Shown: positions 15,564-24,140 of the stretch, in pieces
Layout: the number at the start of each line of letters is the position of its first letter
Position numbering within the stretch: the stretch's first letter is position 1
Source: Deltaproteobacteria bacterium
Lineage (GTDB): Bacteria > Myxococcota_A > UBA796 > GCA-2862545
Length of the DNA: 36,894 nt
Assembly (NCBI GenBank): GCA_016938035.1
Contig: JAFGVK010000185.1
Location: 1 to 36,894 of the forward strand
Direction of reading: 5' to 3'
The notes under the pieces: generated by a model
Database searches by the model: none
What the model saw: the letters and a program-made list of their open reading frames with translations, nothing else
What the model was told of the DNA's origin: nothing
Program-made: the position numbers and the translations under genes

Positions 15564-17327
15564 TTGGACACTGTGATCTACCGCTGGCTGCACCGCTTGG
15601 GAAGCGGCACCTCCGGCATCGTCTGGGCCGCTGAGCGCCAGGGAGAGACCCTCGCGGTCAAGGTGCTGCGGGTCCGCCCCGGCTCGTCGCAGGCGGAGGC
15701 CATCCGGCGAGAGCTGAAGATCGGTCCCCTCATCGACGGCCACCCAGGGGTGGTGGCGGTGCGTCGCGAGGAGATCTTTGGCAATTCCCTCTGCCTGGAG
15801 ATGGACCTCATCAAGGGCCCGAGCCTGGCGCAGGTGCTCGAAGACCTGGCCATGACCGGCAAGGAAGGCATCCCCGCGTCGGTGGCGGTGGCCTGGATGG
15901 TGGACGTGCTGGAGACGCTGGACTGGGTAGGGCGGAGGGTCGCGCCGACCCACCCCCGCAGCTTTGCGCACCGGGACATCAAGCCGTCCAACCTGCTGCT
16001 CGACCCCACCGGGCGCCTGCGGATCTCGGACTTTGGCATCGCGCGCGCCGAGGCGGCGCTGGGCTTTCAGGTCACCAAGACCGGCGTCACCAAGGGCACC
16101 CCCCGCTACCTCGCCCCTGAGGCGCTGCTCGGCAAGGGCAAGCTCGACGCGCGGGCCGACCAGTTCGCGGTGGGGAGCGTGCTCTACGAGCTGCTCACCG
16201 GCCGCCCCCTGTACGAGGAGCAGGACGTGGAGCGGCTGCTCCACCAGATCGAGATGGCCAGGGTGGAGGAGGCGCTCAGCCACCTCTCCGCGCCGCCGGC
16301 GCTGGTGAAGGTGCTGCGCAAGATGCTCGCCCGCGACCCCGGCGACCGCTACCCCAGCCACAGGTCCACCGCGAACGCGCTCACCGCGGTGGAGGTCACC
16401 GGGCCCGCGCCGAGGGACGTGTTCCGCCAGTTCATGCCCTGGGCTCCCGGTCAGGGCGACGCGGCCGACATCGAGAGCTCCGGCGCCCGCAGCGCCCGCT
16501 TCGAGGCGGCCGACGAGCCGGGCACCGACGTGCTGGCTGGCTCCGACCATGAGACCGACGAGGTCACCTCCAACGATCTCGCTGCGGACCTGCTGATGTT
16601 GACCACGCCCTCCCAAGAGGACGATGGGCCCACCATGGTAGGGGTGGCCCCCCCGGAGCTGCCCGCTCCCAGCCCCTCCACTATAGGGGGCTGGCTCTAC
16701 ACCGGGCCGAGCCAGGCCCAGGTCGAGGAGCCCGAGCACACGGTGGGGGGCTGGCTGCGCCCCGCCCTGGACGACGTGCCTGAGCACACGGTGGGGGAGT
16801 GGCTGCTGCCCGAGCACGAGCCCGAGCACACGGTGGGGGAGTGGCTGCTCTCCGAGCCAGACGACGAGGCGGAGCACACGGTGGGGGAGTGGCTGCGCCC
16901 CGAGCTGGACGAGGAGCCCGAGCACACGGTGGGGGAGTGGCTCCGTCCCGAGGGCGCGGAGGTGCAGCTCCTCGACGCTCCGGTGGACACCGCCACCGAG
17001 GAGGTCAATGAGGGTGACCTCTCCCAGATCTCAGCGACCAACTACCCCGCGATGCGGCCGGTCCCCCTCGCGAAGCGCAGCAGAGGCGAGGCGGTGCCCC
17101 ACCTGGAGGACACCACCCTCAACATCTCCCACCCGCTCCACGCGCTGGACCAGGAGTCCACCCACATCCTCCCGTCGCTTGCGTACTCCCAGCGGCTCCC
17201 CGCCAGCATGGACACCGCCAAGCAGCAGCGGCTGATCCTCATCGGGCTGGCGGCGGTGGTGCTGCTGCTGATCCTCTTGCTGGTCGCGGTGGTGCTCACC
17301 GGGGTGGTCCTGTTTGTCTTCCTCTGA
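15564..17327 (+). CDS. Tail-anchored Ser/Thr protein kinase with C-terminal TVG repeats
   Basis: 587 residues from a TTG at 15564, 9 nt after GGGAGG; a GTG three codons on is the alternative. The Hanks-type kinase domain (about 5-280) is complete: glycine loop GSGTSG (13-18), Lys33 in AVKVL, catalytic Asp138 in HRDIKPSN, Asp156 in DFG, and activation segment GTPRYLAPE. After it comes an acidic linker with repeats of EHTVGEWL (Thr393, 409, 423, 439, 455) plus degenerate copies at Thr357 (TMVG) and Thr373 (TIGGWL). One membrane helix lies at about 556-587 with essentially nothing beyond, so the kinase and repeats face the cytoplasm. The repeated Thr in acidic context could be autophosphorylation sites that recruit FHA proteins; this is inference. 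A TlpA-like protein follows with overlapping ends. Confidence 0.92.
   Translation: MDTVIYRWLHRLGSGTSGIVWAAERQGETLAVKVLRVRPGSSQAEAIRRELKIGPLIDGHPGVVAVRREEIFGNSLCLEMDLIKGPSLAQVLEDLAMTGKEGIPASVAVAWMVDVLETLDWVGRRVAPTHPRSFAHRDIKPSNLLLDPTGRLRISDFGIARAEAALGFQVTKTGVTKGTPRYLAPEALLGKGKLDARADQFAVGSVLYELLTGRPLYEEQDVERLLHQIEMARVEEALSHLSAPPALVKVLRKMLARDPGDRYPSHRSTANALTAVEVTGPAPRDVFRQFMPWAPGQGDAADIESSGARSARFEAADEPGTDVLAGSDHETDEVTSNDLAADLLMLTTPSQEDDGPTMVGVAPPELPAPSPSTIGGWLYTGPSQAQVEEPEHTVGGWLRPALDDVPEHTVGEWLLPEHEPEHTVGEWLLSEPDDEAEHTVGEWLRPELDEEPEHTVGEWLRPEGAEVQLLDAPVDTATEEVNEGDLSQISATNYPAMRPVPLAKRSRGEAVPHLEDTTLNISHPLHALDQESTHILPSLAYSQRLPASMDTAKQQRLILIGLAAVVLLLILLLVAVVLTGVVLFVFL
16734..16943 (+). repeat. Five near-identical coding repeats in the kinase tail
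   Basis: GAGCACACGGTGGGGG starts at 16734, 16782, 16824, 16872 and 16920, with spacings of 48, 42, 48 and 48 bp. Copies two to five continue identically for six further bases (AGTGGCT), with copy one differing only there. Each encodes EHTVG[EG]WL in the kinase linker. Such DNA identity in a GC-rich tract suggests recent expansion and a chance of copy-number change. Confidence 0.85.
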
Positions 17328-17844
17328 TCCTGGGTCGCGTCAGCGGTGGGTGGAGCTGGCGAAGGACTGGGGCCTCGCCCTGGGCATCACGGTGGTGGCC
17401 TTCGCCGCGTGGTCTGCCTTCACCGCTCCCACCCCCCCCCTCGCTGCGGGCAGCGCGCCGCCGATCCACCTGGAGTCGTCCGACGGGCGGAGCTTCACGC
17501 TGCCGGACCCGGAGGGCAGGGTGACGGTGCTGAACTTCTGGGCCACCTGGTGCGGGCCCTGTGTCGCCGAGATCCCCGAGCTCTCCGAGTACGCCGACGC
17601 CCACCCCGAGGTGCGCCTGGTCGGGGTGAGCGTGGATCAGGGCCTCACCGAGGCCAGGGTGCTGGCCGCGGCCAAGCGCTACGGGGCCACCTACCCGATC
17701 TTCCTGGACAAGCGGGGCGCCGCTAGCGCCTACGGGGCCGCTGTGCTGCCCACCACCGTGGTGATCGATGGGGAGGGGCAGATCCGCGCCACGCACGTCG
17801 GTGGCCTCGACGCCGCCGCGCTGGAGCGACTGGTCAGCAGGTGA
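17314..17844 (+). CDS. Membrane-anchored TlpA/ResA-like thioredoxin
   Basis: 176 residues if translation starts at the TTG at 17314, which overlaps the kinase stop by 14 nt; a GTG at 17350 is a plausible alternative. A single membrane helix at about 20-37 (GLALGITVVAFAAWSAF) anchors a periplasmic thioredoxin fold. The active site is WCGPC (Cys80, Cys83) in LNFWATWCGPC, and the cis-proline is in VLPTTVVID. Proteins of this family reduce or oxidise envelope disulfides, for example in cytochrome c maturation. The overlap with the kinase suggests cotranscription, but no functional link is obvious. Confidence 0.88.
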   Translation: MSSSDPGSRQRWVELAKDWGLALGITVVAFAAWSAFTAPTPPLAAGSAPPIHLESSDGRSFTLPDPEGRVTVLNFWATWCGPCVAEIPELSEYADAHPEVRLVGVSVDQGLTEARVLAAAKRYGATYPIFLDKRGAASAYGAAVLPTTVVIDGEGQIRATHVGGLDAAALERLVSR

Positions 17845-18663
17845 TCAGCGGCAGTCGATCCCGGTGAGGTGGTCGGGGTCCCAGGGGGAGCGGCCGTCCT
17901 CGTTGCCCTGACGGGCCTCTAGCCCCCTGCAGGTGGGGCAGGCCGCGCCGGGCACGTCGCCAGGGCGGCCAAATTCCACGTAGAGCAGCTCCGAATTGGC
18001 CCAGCCATGCTCCTGCACGTCGAGCCAGGTGATCACCGCGGGGGATGCGTCGAGAATGCGCCTGCCGCCGTAGCTTGGGCCCTCGTAGGTGGCGCCTGGC
18101 CCGCCGTCCTCGGCGTACACCACCAGGCAGCGGCCGTTGGAGGGGTTGGTGACCCGCAGGGTGGCGCCGCAGCCGAAGCGCTGCGCCCCGGCCACGTAGT
18201 AGATCTCCGGCCAGTCGGAGCCGCCGGGGATGGAGCCCTCGGCGTCGGCGACCGCCTCGTCGTAGTCGTAGTCCACGCTCCCCTGCACCCAGGGGATCAG
18301 GGGGTCGTCCTCCAGGCACTGGCCGGCGCCGGAGTCGTAGAGGCAGTCGTAGTAGTCGTAGGTGGACTGGAGCCAGTAGCAGGTGGTCTCGTGGCCCCAG
18401 GTGGTGCTGTCCCAGCTGGTGCCGAATTGGCTGACCAGGTACCAGCCGTCCGGGGACAGCGCCCAGTCCATGTGGGCGCACTCGGAGGTGGGGGGCGCGG
18501 GGGAGGCCATCGGGGGCAGGGTGAGGCAGCCCTCGTCGCCCTCGTCGAGGCCAGTGTCCTCTGGGAGGCCGGTGTCGTCAGGCAGGCCGGAGTCCTCAGA
18601 GGCACCGGGGCGCCGCTCAGTGGGCGCGACCAGGCAGGCGGTGAGGAGCAGGAGGAGGGGCAT
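17845..18663 (-). CDS. Lipoprotein, possible double-psi beta-barrel (RlpA-like) domain
   Basis: 272 residues from the ATG at 18663, chosen because AGAGGT lies just before it; a GTG two codons upstream is possible. The signal peptide ends in the lipobox LLTAC (Cys10). An acidic Gly/Pro/Asp linker follows (SGLPDDTGLPEDTGLDEG), common in lipoproteins of this group. The C-terminal part has strands resembling an RlpA/expansin-like double-psi barrel (FGCGATLRVTNPSNGRCLVV ... GPGA ... RILDASPAVITWL); this is a pattern guess. It begins 24 nt after the recQ stop on the same strand, so it may be read from the same transcript, though a membrane lipoprotein would be an odd partner for a helicase. Confidence 0.75.
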   Translation of the reverse strand: MPLLLLLTACLVAPTERRPGASEDSGLPDDTGLPEDTGLDEGDEGCLTLPPMASPAPPTSECAHMDWALSPDGWYLVSQFGTSWDSTTWGHETTCYWLQSTYDYYDCLYDSGAGQCLEDDPLIPWVQGSVDYDYDEAVADAEGSIPGGSDWPEIYYVAGAQRFGCGATLRVTNPSNGRCLVVYAEDGGPGATYEGPSYGGRRILDASPAVITWLDVQEHGWANSELLYVEFGRPGDVPGAACPTCRGLEARQGNEDGRSPWDPDHLTGIDCR

Positions 18664-18687
18664 CGACACCTCTGGGCTCCGGGGAGT

Positions 18688-20514
18688 CTAGCCCATCTCA
18701 CCGCTGTGATCACGGATGAGCGCCAGCAGCGCCTCGCCGTACCGCTCCATCCTGGTGGGGCCCATGCCGGGAATAGCGAGCAGGGCGGCCTCGTAGCGGG
18801 GGCGCTCAGCGACGATAGCCTCGATGACCGCGTCGGGGAACACCTGGTAGGGCTTCCACCGCCGCTGGCGCGCCTGAGCCCTGCGGTAGCGCCGCAGGGC
18901 CGCGTCCAGGCCGGTGGCGCGCGGGCGCTTTGGGGCGCTCTGGGCGGGGCGCACCCGCTTGTCCGGCAGCCACACGGTGGGGTACTTCTTCCCCCTGCGG
19001 GCCAGGGTGCCTGCCTCAAGCATCGCCTCGATGCCGTGGACCAGGGTGAGCTCCGGCAGGTGCTTCAGGGCGCCGTAGGCGGGGTTCTGGTCCAGGGTGC
19101 GGCTCAGCACCAGCTTGGCCCTGCTCCCCCGCAGGCCGAGGGCCACCAGGCGCGCTCCGGCGGGCTTGGACAGGGCGGCGACGAAGCGCACCACCTCGGC
19201 CTCCTCTGCGGGCTCCAGGCGGATCGAGAGGGCCTGGTCGCGTTCCTCGGCCCTGGCCGCGGCGCGCTCGCGCAGCACCTCTCGCGCGCTGTCCACCGCC
19301 TGGGAGACCTGGGCCCCCTCCAGGCAGGCGTCGCAGCGCCCGCAGGGGGGCCCCTGGGGGCCGCCCAGGTAGTCTATGGCCATCTGCTGTCGGCAGCGGG
19401 TGCCGTAGATCACGTCCTGCAGGGCCTTCCAGCCAGCCTCCACCCCTGGTTTGGCGCTGGCGCCCCGGATCCTGGCCCTGGTGAGCGCGTCCATCGCGGC
19501 GTAGAGCATCACACAGCGGGCGGGCTCCCCGTCGCGCCCCGCGCGGCCGGCCTCCTGCACCCAGGCCTCCAGCGTGCCGGGGGCGTTGGCGTGGACCACG
19601 AGCCGAACGTCGGGGAGGTCCACCCCCATGCCGAAGGCGTTGGTGGCCACCAGCACCCTGCTCTTCCCCGAGAGGAGCGCGCTCTGGGCCCGCTGCCTCG
19701 CCAGATCGGTGCGCCCCGCGTGGTACCAGCCCGCGGGCAGCCCCGCCGCACGCAGGGCCTCGGCCAGGGCCTTCACCCGCTTCCTGGTGGCGGCGTAGAC
19801 CAGCACCCGCCCTGGTCCGGCGAGGGCCTCGCGCACCAGCGCGACCACCCTCGCGGTGCGGACCTTGTCGCCCTGGTGTAGCTCCACAGAGAAGGCCAGG
19901 TTGGGACGGTAGTAGCTGCCGATCACCACCTCTGGGGAGGAGAGCCGGAGCACCGCCTGGATCTCGTCCAGGGTGCGGGGGGTGGCGGTGGCGGTCACCG
20001 CCATCACCGGCAGGCCGAGGGTCTCCTTCAGCATCCCGAGGTTGAGGTAGTCGGGGCGGAAATCGTGCCCCCACTCTGAGACGCAGTGGGCCTCGTCCAC
20101 CGCCGCGGCGCCTACCCCCGCGTCCTGGAGCAGCCTGAGGAAGCGCTTGGACTTGAGGCGCTCTGGGGACGCGTAGATCAGGGTGGACGCGGCCATCTGG
20201 GACCTGGCAGCCTTCACCTCGTCCCAGCCCATCCCCGAGTGGAGGGCCACCGCTTGGATGCCCTTCGCACGCAGCCCCACGAGCTGGTCCTCCATGAGGG
20301 CGATCAGCGGGCTCACCACCAGGGTCGGGCCGAGGCCCGCCTCGGCGCGGGCCAGGGCGGGGAGCTGGTAGCAGAGCGACTTGCCCCCCCCGGTGGGGAG
20401 CAGCACCAGGGCGTCGCGCCCCGCCAGCAGCGCGCCTGCGGCCTCGCCCTGTCCGTCGCGGAAGGCGGTGTGGCCGAAGCGATCGCGGAGCAGCGGGAGC
20501 AGGGCCTCGCTCAC
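18688..20514 (-). CDS. recQ: ATP-dependent DNA helicase RecQ
   Basis: 608 residues, the same as typical full-length RecQ (E. coli 609). The GTG at 20514 overlaps the stop of the BRCT-AAA+ gene by 4 nt (GTGA). Domains in order: helicase core with Walker A TGGGKS (Lys45), DEAH box at 140-143 ([15 protein letters not shown]), motif [12 protein letters not shown] (320-329); RecQ-C zinc domain with Cys374, 391, 394 and 397; winged helix; and a C-terminal HRDC domain (about 535-605, ending in a helix-hairpin-like [14 protein letters not shown]). It unwinds DNA 3'-to-5' in recombination and fork repair. As the last of four tightly spaced genes it probably acts with the upstream AAA+/VWA/HEAT proteins. 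It could instead be the chromosomal housekeeping RecQ that was caught in this operon. Confidence 0.95.
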   Translation of the reverse strand: MSEALLPLLRDRFGHTAFRDGQGEAAGALLAGRDALVLLPTGGGKSLCYQLPALARAEAGLGPTLVVSPLIALMEDQLVGLRAKGIQAVALHSGMGWDEVKAARSQMAASTLIYASPERLKSKRFLRLLQDAGVGAAAVDEAHCVSEWGHDFRPDYLNLGMLKETLGLPVMAVTATATPRTLDEIQAVLRLSSPEVVIGSYYRPNLAFSVELHQGDKVRTARVVALVREALAGPGRVLVYAATRKRVKALAEALRAAGLPAGWYHAGRTDLARQRAQSALLSGKSRVLVATNAFGMGVDLPDVRLVVHANAPGTLEAWVQEAGRAGRDGEPARCVMLYAAMDALTRARIRGASAKPGVEAGWKALQDVIYGTRCRQQMAIDYLGGPQGPPCGRCDACLEGAQVSQAVDSAREVLRERAAARAEERDQALSIRLEPAEEAEVVRFVAALSKPAGARLVALGLRGSRAKLVLSRTLDQNPAYGALKHLPELTLVHGIEAMLEAGTLARRGKKYPTVWLPDKRVRPAQSAPKRPRATGLDAALRRYRRAQARQRRWKPYQVFPDAVIEAIVAERPRYEAALLAIPGMGPTRMERYGEALLALIRDHSGEMG

Positions 20515-22064
20515 CGATCCTCCGTGAACTGCGGGGTCCACTCGGCGGGGTTCATCCCGAGGGTGCGGAGGAGCTGGCTCACCTTGGCGCGGTCCTCGTC
20601 GCCGCGGATGCGGTCGAGGTACGCGTGGCGGATCGCGTCGGCGGCCAGGCGCTCCGGGGCGTCCTCCAGGGTGCGGGGCTCGCCGGTGTAGGGGTCGCAC
20701 AGCTCCAGCAGCCCCAGGCCGTCGAGCACCGCGAGGAGGGACCTGCGCGAGAACACGTAGCGCTCCCGGCGCGACAGGCCGATCGCTGGGGGCTTGCCGT
20801 CCTCTGGGGTGGCCATCCGCACCAGCCCCGCGTGCAGCGCCGCGAGGCGCGACAGGAAGCCGGAGATCCCCGGCAGCGCCGCGAGCCCCCCGTAGAGCGC
20901 GCCCTCTCCCTCGGCGCCGCGCCACAGGGCCCCCTCTACCTCCACGTCGGGCTGCCTGCCGAACACCAGCCGCTCCAGCATCTGTCGGTACTCCGCCTCG
21001 CCCGGAGAGCCAGCCTGCCAGGAGGCCACCCACCGGTCCTTGTACGCGGGCGACAGCACGCTCCGCCCCTGGTACTCGGCGGGGTTCATGGTGGCGAAGA
21101 CGCGGAACTCCGGGTGAACCGGCACGTCGCCGCCCTGTCCGAAGCGGGTGCCCGGGCCCTCGGTGAGGACCAGCGAGGGCTGCCGCTCCAGCACCGGGTT
21201 CAGGCGCTCCAGCACCGCCGGCTCCGCCAGGTTCACCTCGTCCAGGATCACCCACCACCCGTGGCGCATCGCGAGGGGGATCAGCCCCTCTTGGAAGCGC
21301 CACTGGGGGGTCGCGATCCGCTCGTTGGCGGCGATCTGCTGGCGCTCCACCCCGGTCAGCAGCCTGTGGCCAGCCTGAGCGCGCTCCAGGATCATCCGCG
21401 ACTCGTCCTCCAGCAGGTCGAGGTGCTGCAGCAGCTCCTGTACCGGCAGGCGCACCTGCTCGTCGTTGGGGACGTAGCGCCCCACCAGCTCGGAGGTGTC
21501 GGATTGCCCGTTGAGGTTGATGCGGACCACCTCGTGGCCGGTGAGCGCCGCGAGGTAGAGGATGGCGGAGGTCTTGGAGGTGGCGGTCTCGCCCTCCAGC
21601 AGGCAGGGCTGCCCGAGCTTCACCGCCCGGCCGATGGCGCGCAGCATCGAGAGGGTGGGCGTGTCGAGGGTGTAGTGGGCGAAGGAGGCCATGCTCGGCG
21701 CCCTGGCGCTCCGCCCCACCGGCAGGGCGAGGTCGAGGAGGCGCACCGTGTCCCGCGCGAGGGACGCTACCGCCAGCGGCAGGTCCCCCCGGTCTGGAAG
21801 GGCGAGGGGCACCTCCTCTTGCGCTGGGCCGGGAGACGCGACGCGGGCGAGGAAGGTCTCGCCGTCGAGCACCTCGACGCCCAGCTCGGTGGCCTGCTCC
21901 ACCCGCCTGGTCATCGGCTTGTCGCCCACCACCAGCCAGGTGAGCCCCTCCTCCACCTTCAGGGCGTAGGTGCCCCCGCGCTCCTCGACCAGCTTGCGGA
22001 AGTCGGCCCGGTTGAGCCCGTCGAGGCTCCCGGTGAGGGCGACCTGCTTTCCCGAGAGGGGCAT
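20511..22064 (-). CDS. BRCT domain fused to MoxR/midasin-type AAA+ ATPase
   Basis: 517 residues. Residues 1-76 form a BRCT domain ([20 protein letters not shown], then [20 protein letters not shown] and [10 protein letters not shown]), as found in NAD-dependent DNA ligase and RFC1. Residues about 125-460 are an AAA_5 (MoxR/midasin) ATPase: Walker A GETATSKT at 158-165, with Ser in place of the usual Gly before the lysine; the midasin-like [17 protein letters not shown]; Walker [10 protein letters not shown] (Asp275, Glu276); and sensor-1 FATMNP (Asn327). AAA+ proteins of this class remodel partners together with VWA proteins, and one is encoded two genes upstream. BRCT suggests action at DNA ends or damage sites. 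It starts 2 nt after the HEAT gene and overlaps recQ by 4 nt. The domain assignment is firm; the fusion is, as far as I recall, not a described family. Confidence 0.88.
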   Translation of the reverse strand: MPLSGKQVALTGSLDGLNRADFRKLVEERGGTYALKVEEGLTWLVVGDKPMTRRVEQATELGVEVLDGETFLARVASPGPAQEEVPLALPDRGDLPLAVASLARDTVRLLDLALPVGRSARAPSMASFAHYTLDTPTLSMLRAIGRAVKLGQPCLLEGETATSKTSAILYLAALTGHEVVRINLNGQSDTSELVGRYVPNDEQVRLPVQELLQHLDLLEDESRMILERAQAGHRLLTGVERQQIAANERIATPQWRFQEGLIPLAMRHGWWVILDEVNLAEPAVLERLNPVLERQPSLVLTEGPGTRFGQGGDVPVHPEFRVFATMNPAEYQGRSVLSPAYKDRWVASWQAGSPGEAEYRQMLERLVFGRQPDVEVEGALWRGAEGEGALYGGLAALPGISGFLSRLAALHAGLVRMATPEDGKPPAIGLSRRERYVFSRRSLLAVLDGLGLLELCDPYTGEPRTLEDAPERLAADAIRHAYLDRIRGDEDRAKVSQLLRTLGMNPAEWTPQFTEDR

Positions 22065-22066
22065 GG

Positions 22067-24118
22067 CTAGAGCCCCCCGCCCAGCGCCTTGAGCGCGGCC
22101 TCTGCGGCCTCGCGCACGTCGCTGTCGTCGTCCTCCTCCTGCCGCTCGCGCAGGGCCTCCACCGCCAGCTCGTGCAGCTCCTCGTCGAGCTTGGCCAGGT
22201 CGACCATCCCCAGCAGCTCCGCCGCCGCCTCGCGGGTGATCCAGGAGCTGTCGGCCAGGGCGGGCAGCGCCCGCTCGCGGAGCAGGGCGGCGATCGCCTC
22301 GTCGGCGGGCAGTGAGGCGATGAGCTTGGCGGAGGCCCTGGCCGCGTCGCGCTCCTCAGAGAGCAGCTGCCGCTCGGCGAGGGGGAGGACCAGGTCGGGG
22401 CGGAGCTGTGCCAGCTCCTGCATCGCCGCGGTCTTCTCGGCGTCCTCCTGCTTGGTGGGGAAGAGGGCCTGCGCTAGCACGTCGCTCAGATCGCGCTGCG
22501 CCCAGGTGATCGGGAGCAGGGAGCGCGCCTGGGCCCTGCAGTCGCTGTCGGGGTCGAAGCGGCTGATGTGCTGGAGCAGCTCGACGTAGTCCTCTGCCGC
22601 GCCCACCGCCGAGAGCAGCCGCAGGGCGTCCAGCCGGACCGGCCAGTCGCCATCCTTGCCCGCCAGGAAGGCCAGGGCGCCCTCGTGTCCGTACAGCGGC
22701 GTGACGCTCCCCTTGGGGTAGCCGCTCACCTCGCCCTCGTGGCAGAGGAGGACCCGGTGGAGCGCCCCCAGGGCGCGGGGGGGCGTCCCGGTGAGGAGCA
22801 GGCCCGCCGCCGCGTGGCGCCGCACCTTGAGCGGCACGTCGCGCGAGTCGTCGCGGGCCACCGCCTCCAGCAGGCCCTGCCCCTCGCGGGGGAAGTGCAG
22901 CGCGGCGAGGAGGCAGGCGATGCCCCTGCTGTCGTCGTCCAGCTTCTTGTCGCCGATCGCCAGCAGCACCCGCTCGTCCACTGGGGCGCGGCCCGTGGCG
23001 AGGGCGAGGGCGCGCAGCGAGGGGCTCTGTCCCGAGAGCTCGGTGGCGCGGGCGGGGTAGTCGTAGCTGGTGCTGGTCTCCTTCGCGAGGATCGCCGCGC
23101 TAGGGCCAGGGTGGCCGAGGCGGAGCAGGGCGAGCGCCGCCTCGCGTCGCACGTCGCTGTCGTCGTCGACCAGCGCCTCCTTGAGGGCCTCGACCACCTC
23201 CTGGCTCCCGGTGTAGCCCAGGGCGATGGCGGCGTACATCCGCTCGGACCAGCCCCCCGAGGCGAGCTGCTCCAGCAGCACCTCGCCCGCCTCGGCGCCG
23301 CCAGCGCCCGCGAGGCGGGCGAGGGTGACGTTGTCCATCCCCGCGTCGAGGGCGCGCCTGGCGAGCGTCTCGCCCTCGGTCGCGGCGCGCTCTGGGCGAG
23401 AGATCACGTACTCGGTGAGGGCGAGGCGCATCGCCTCCTCTGCGTCCTCCAGCAGGTCCAGCACCGGCCCCAGCGACCCCTGCGCCTCGGCCTCGAGGAT
23501 CGCCTGCACCGCGAGGAAGGCGCTCTCGTCCTCGTCCTCGGCGAGGTGCTCCGCGGCGAGTGCCCAGTCGTCCAGGCGGGCCAGCGCCCGCACCCGCGCG
23601 GCGTCCACCGCGCTGTCCGAGTCGCCCCACCCCTTGGCGGCCAGGGCGGGGATGGCCTCAGGAGAGCCAAGGCGCCCCAGCGCCTCCGCAGCGCAGCGCC
23701 GCACGTCGTTGTCGTCGTCGCTCAGGGCGCGGATCAGCACCTTGACCTGCGCCACGTCCCCGATCGCGCCGAGCACCAGCGCCGCCTTGGAGCGGACGCT
23801 CCACGAGCTGTCGCTCAGCAGGGGCCTCACGAGGTCGGAGAGGCGGGTGCTGGCGGGGATCGGGCTCACCAGCAGGAGCACCGGCTGCTCGTCGGGGAGC
23901 ACCGCCCGCCCCGCCTTGCGTGCCATCGCCCGCACCACGTCGTCGGAGAACACCTCCTGATCGCTGTCCGACCTGGCGCGGAGCGCGCTGAGGCCGAGCA
24001 GGTGGAGCAGGGTGGTCCACTCGGAGGGCGGGCCGGGGGGGAGGGCCATCGCGATGGGGGTGTTGGCCAGGTAGTCGCCGAGGCCGATCGCGGTGAACTG
24101 TGGCAGGGGGAGGGTCAT
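22067..24118 (-). CDS. HEAT-repeat scaffold protein
   Basis: 683 residues from the ATG at 24118, preceded by CAGGAG; an upstream in-frame extension would overlap the VWA gene and lacks a ribosome site. Much of the protein is HEAT-like (PBS-lyase type) helical repeats with the pattern [34 protein letters not shown] and [16 protein letters not shown]; the end again reads [17 protein letters not shown]. No catalytic domain is seen. The N-terminal 60 residues are a non-repeat cap. It should act as a protein-binding scaffold or substrate selector between the VWA and AAA+ partners. It lies 22 nt after the VWA stop and 2 nt before the BRCT-AAA+ start. Confidence 0.85.
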   Translation of the reverse strand: MTLPLPQFTAIGLGDYLANTPIAMALPPGPPSEWTTLLHLLGLSALRARSDSDQEVFSDDVVRAMARKAGRAVLPDEQPVLLLVSPIPASTRLSDLVRPLLSDSSWSVRSKAALVLGAIGDVAQVKVLIRALSDDDNDVRRCAAEALGRLGSPEAIPALAAKGWGDSDSAVDAARVRALARLDDWALAAEHLAEDEDESAFLAVQAILEAEAQGSLGPVLDLLEDAEEAMRLALTEYVISRPERAATEGETLARRALDAGMDNVTLARLAGAGGAEAGEVLLEQLASGGWSERMYAAIALGYTGSQEVVEALKEALVDDDSDVRREAALALLRLGHPGPSAAILAKETSTSYDYPARATELSGQSPSLRALALATGRAPVDERVLLAIGDKKLDDDSRGIACLLAALHFPREGQGLLEAVARDDSRDVPLKVRRHAAAGLLLTGTPPRALGALHRVLLCHEGEVSGYPKGSVTPLYGHEGALAFLAGKDGDWPVRLDALRLLSAVGAAEDYVELLQHISRFDPDSDCRAQARSLLPITWAQRDLSDVLAQALFPTKQEDAEKTAAMQELAQLRPDLVLPLAERQLLSEERDAARASAKLIASLPADEAIAALLRERALPALADSSWITREAAAELLGMVDLAKLDEELHELAVEALRERQEEDDDSDVREAAEAALKALGGGL

Positions 24119-24140
24119 GGTCGCTCCTGGAGTGAGAGGA

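Noticed and set aside
16734-16943. CRISPR-like short repeats at 42-48 bp spacing
   Set aside because: The repeats are in frame in the kinase gene and their spacers are alike; they encode a protein repeat.
18007-19881. Long plus-strand open frame across the lipoprotein and recQ
   Set aside because: It spans two well-supported minus-strand genes and shows no domain; it is an antisense artefact of codon bias.
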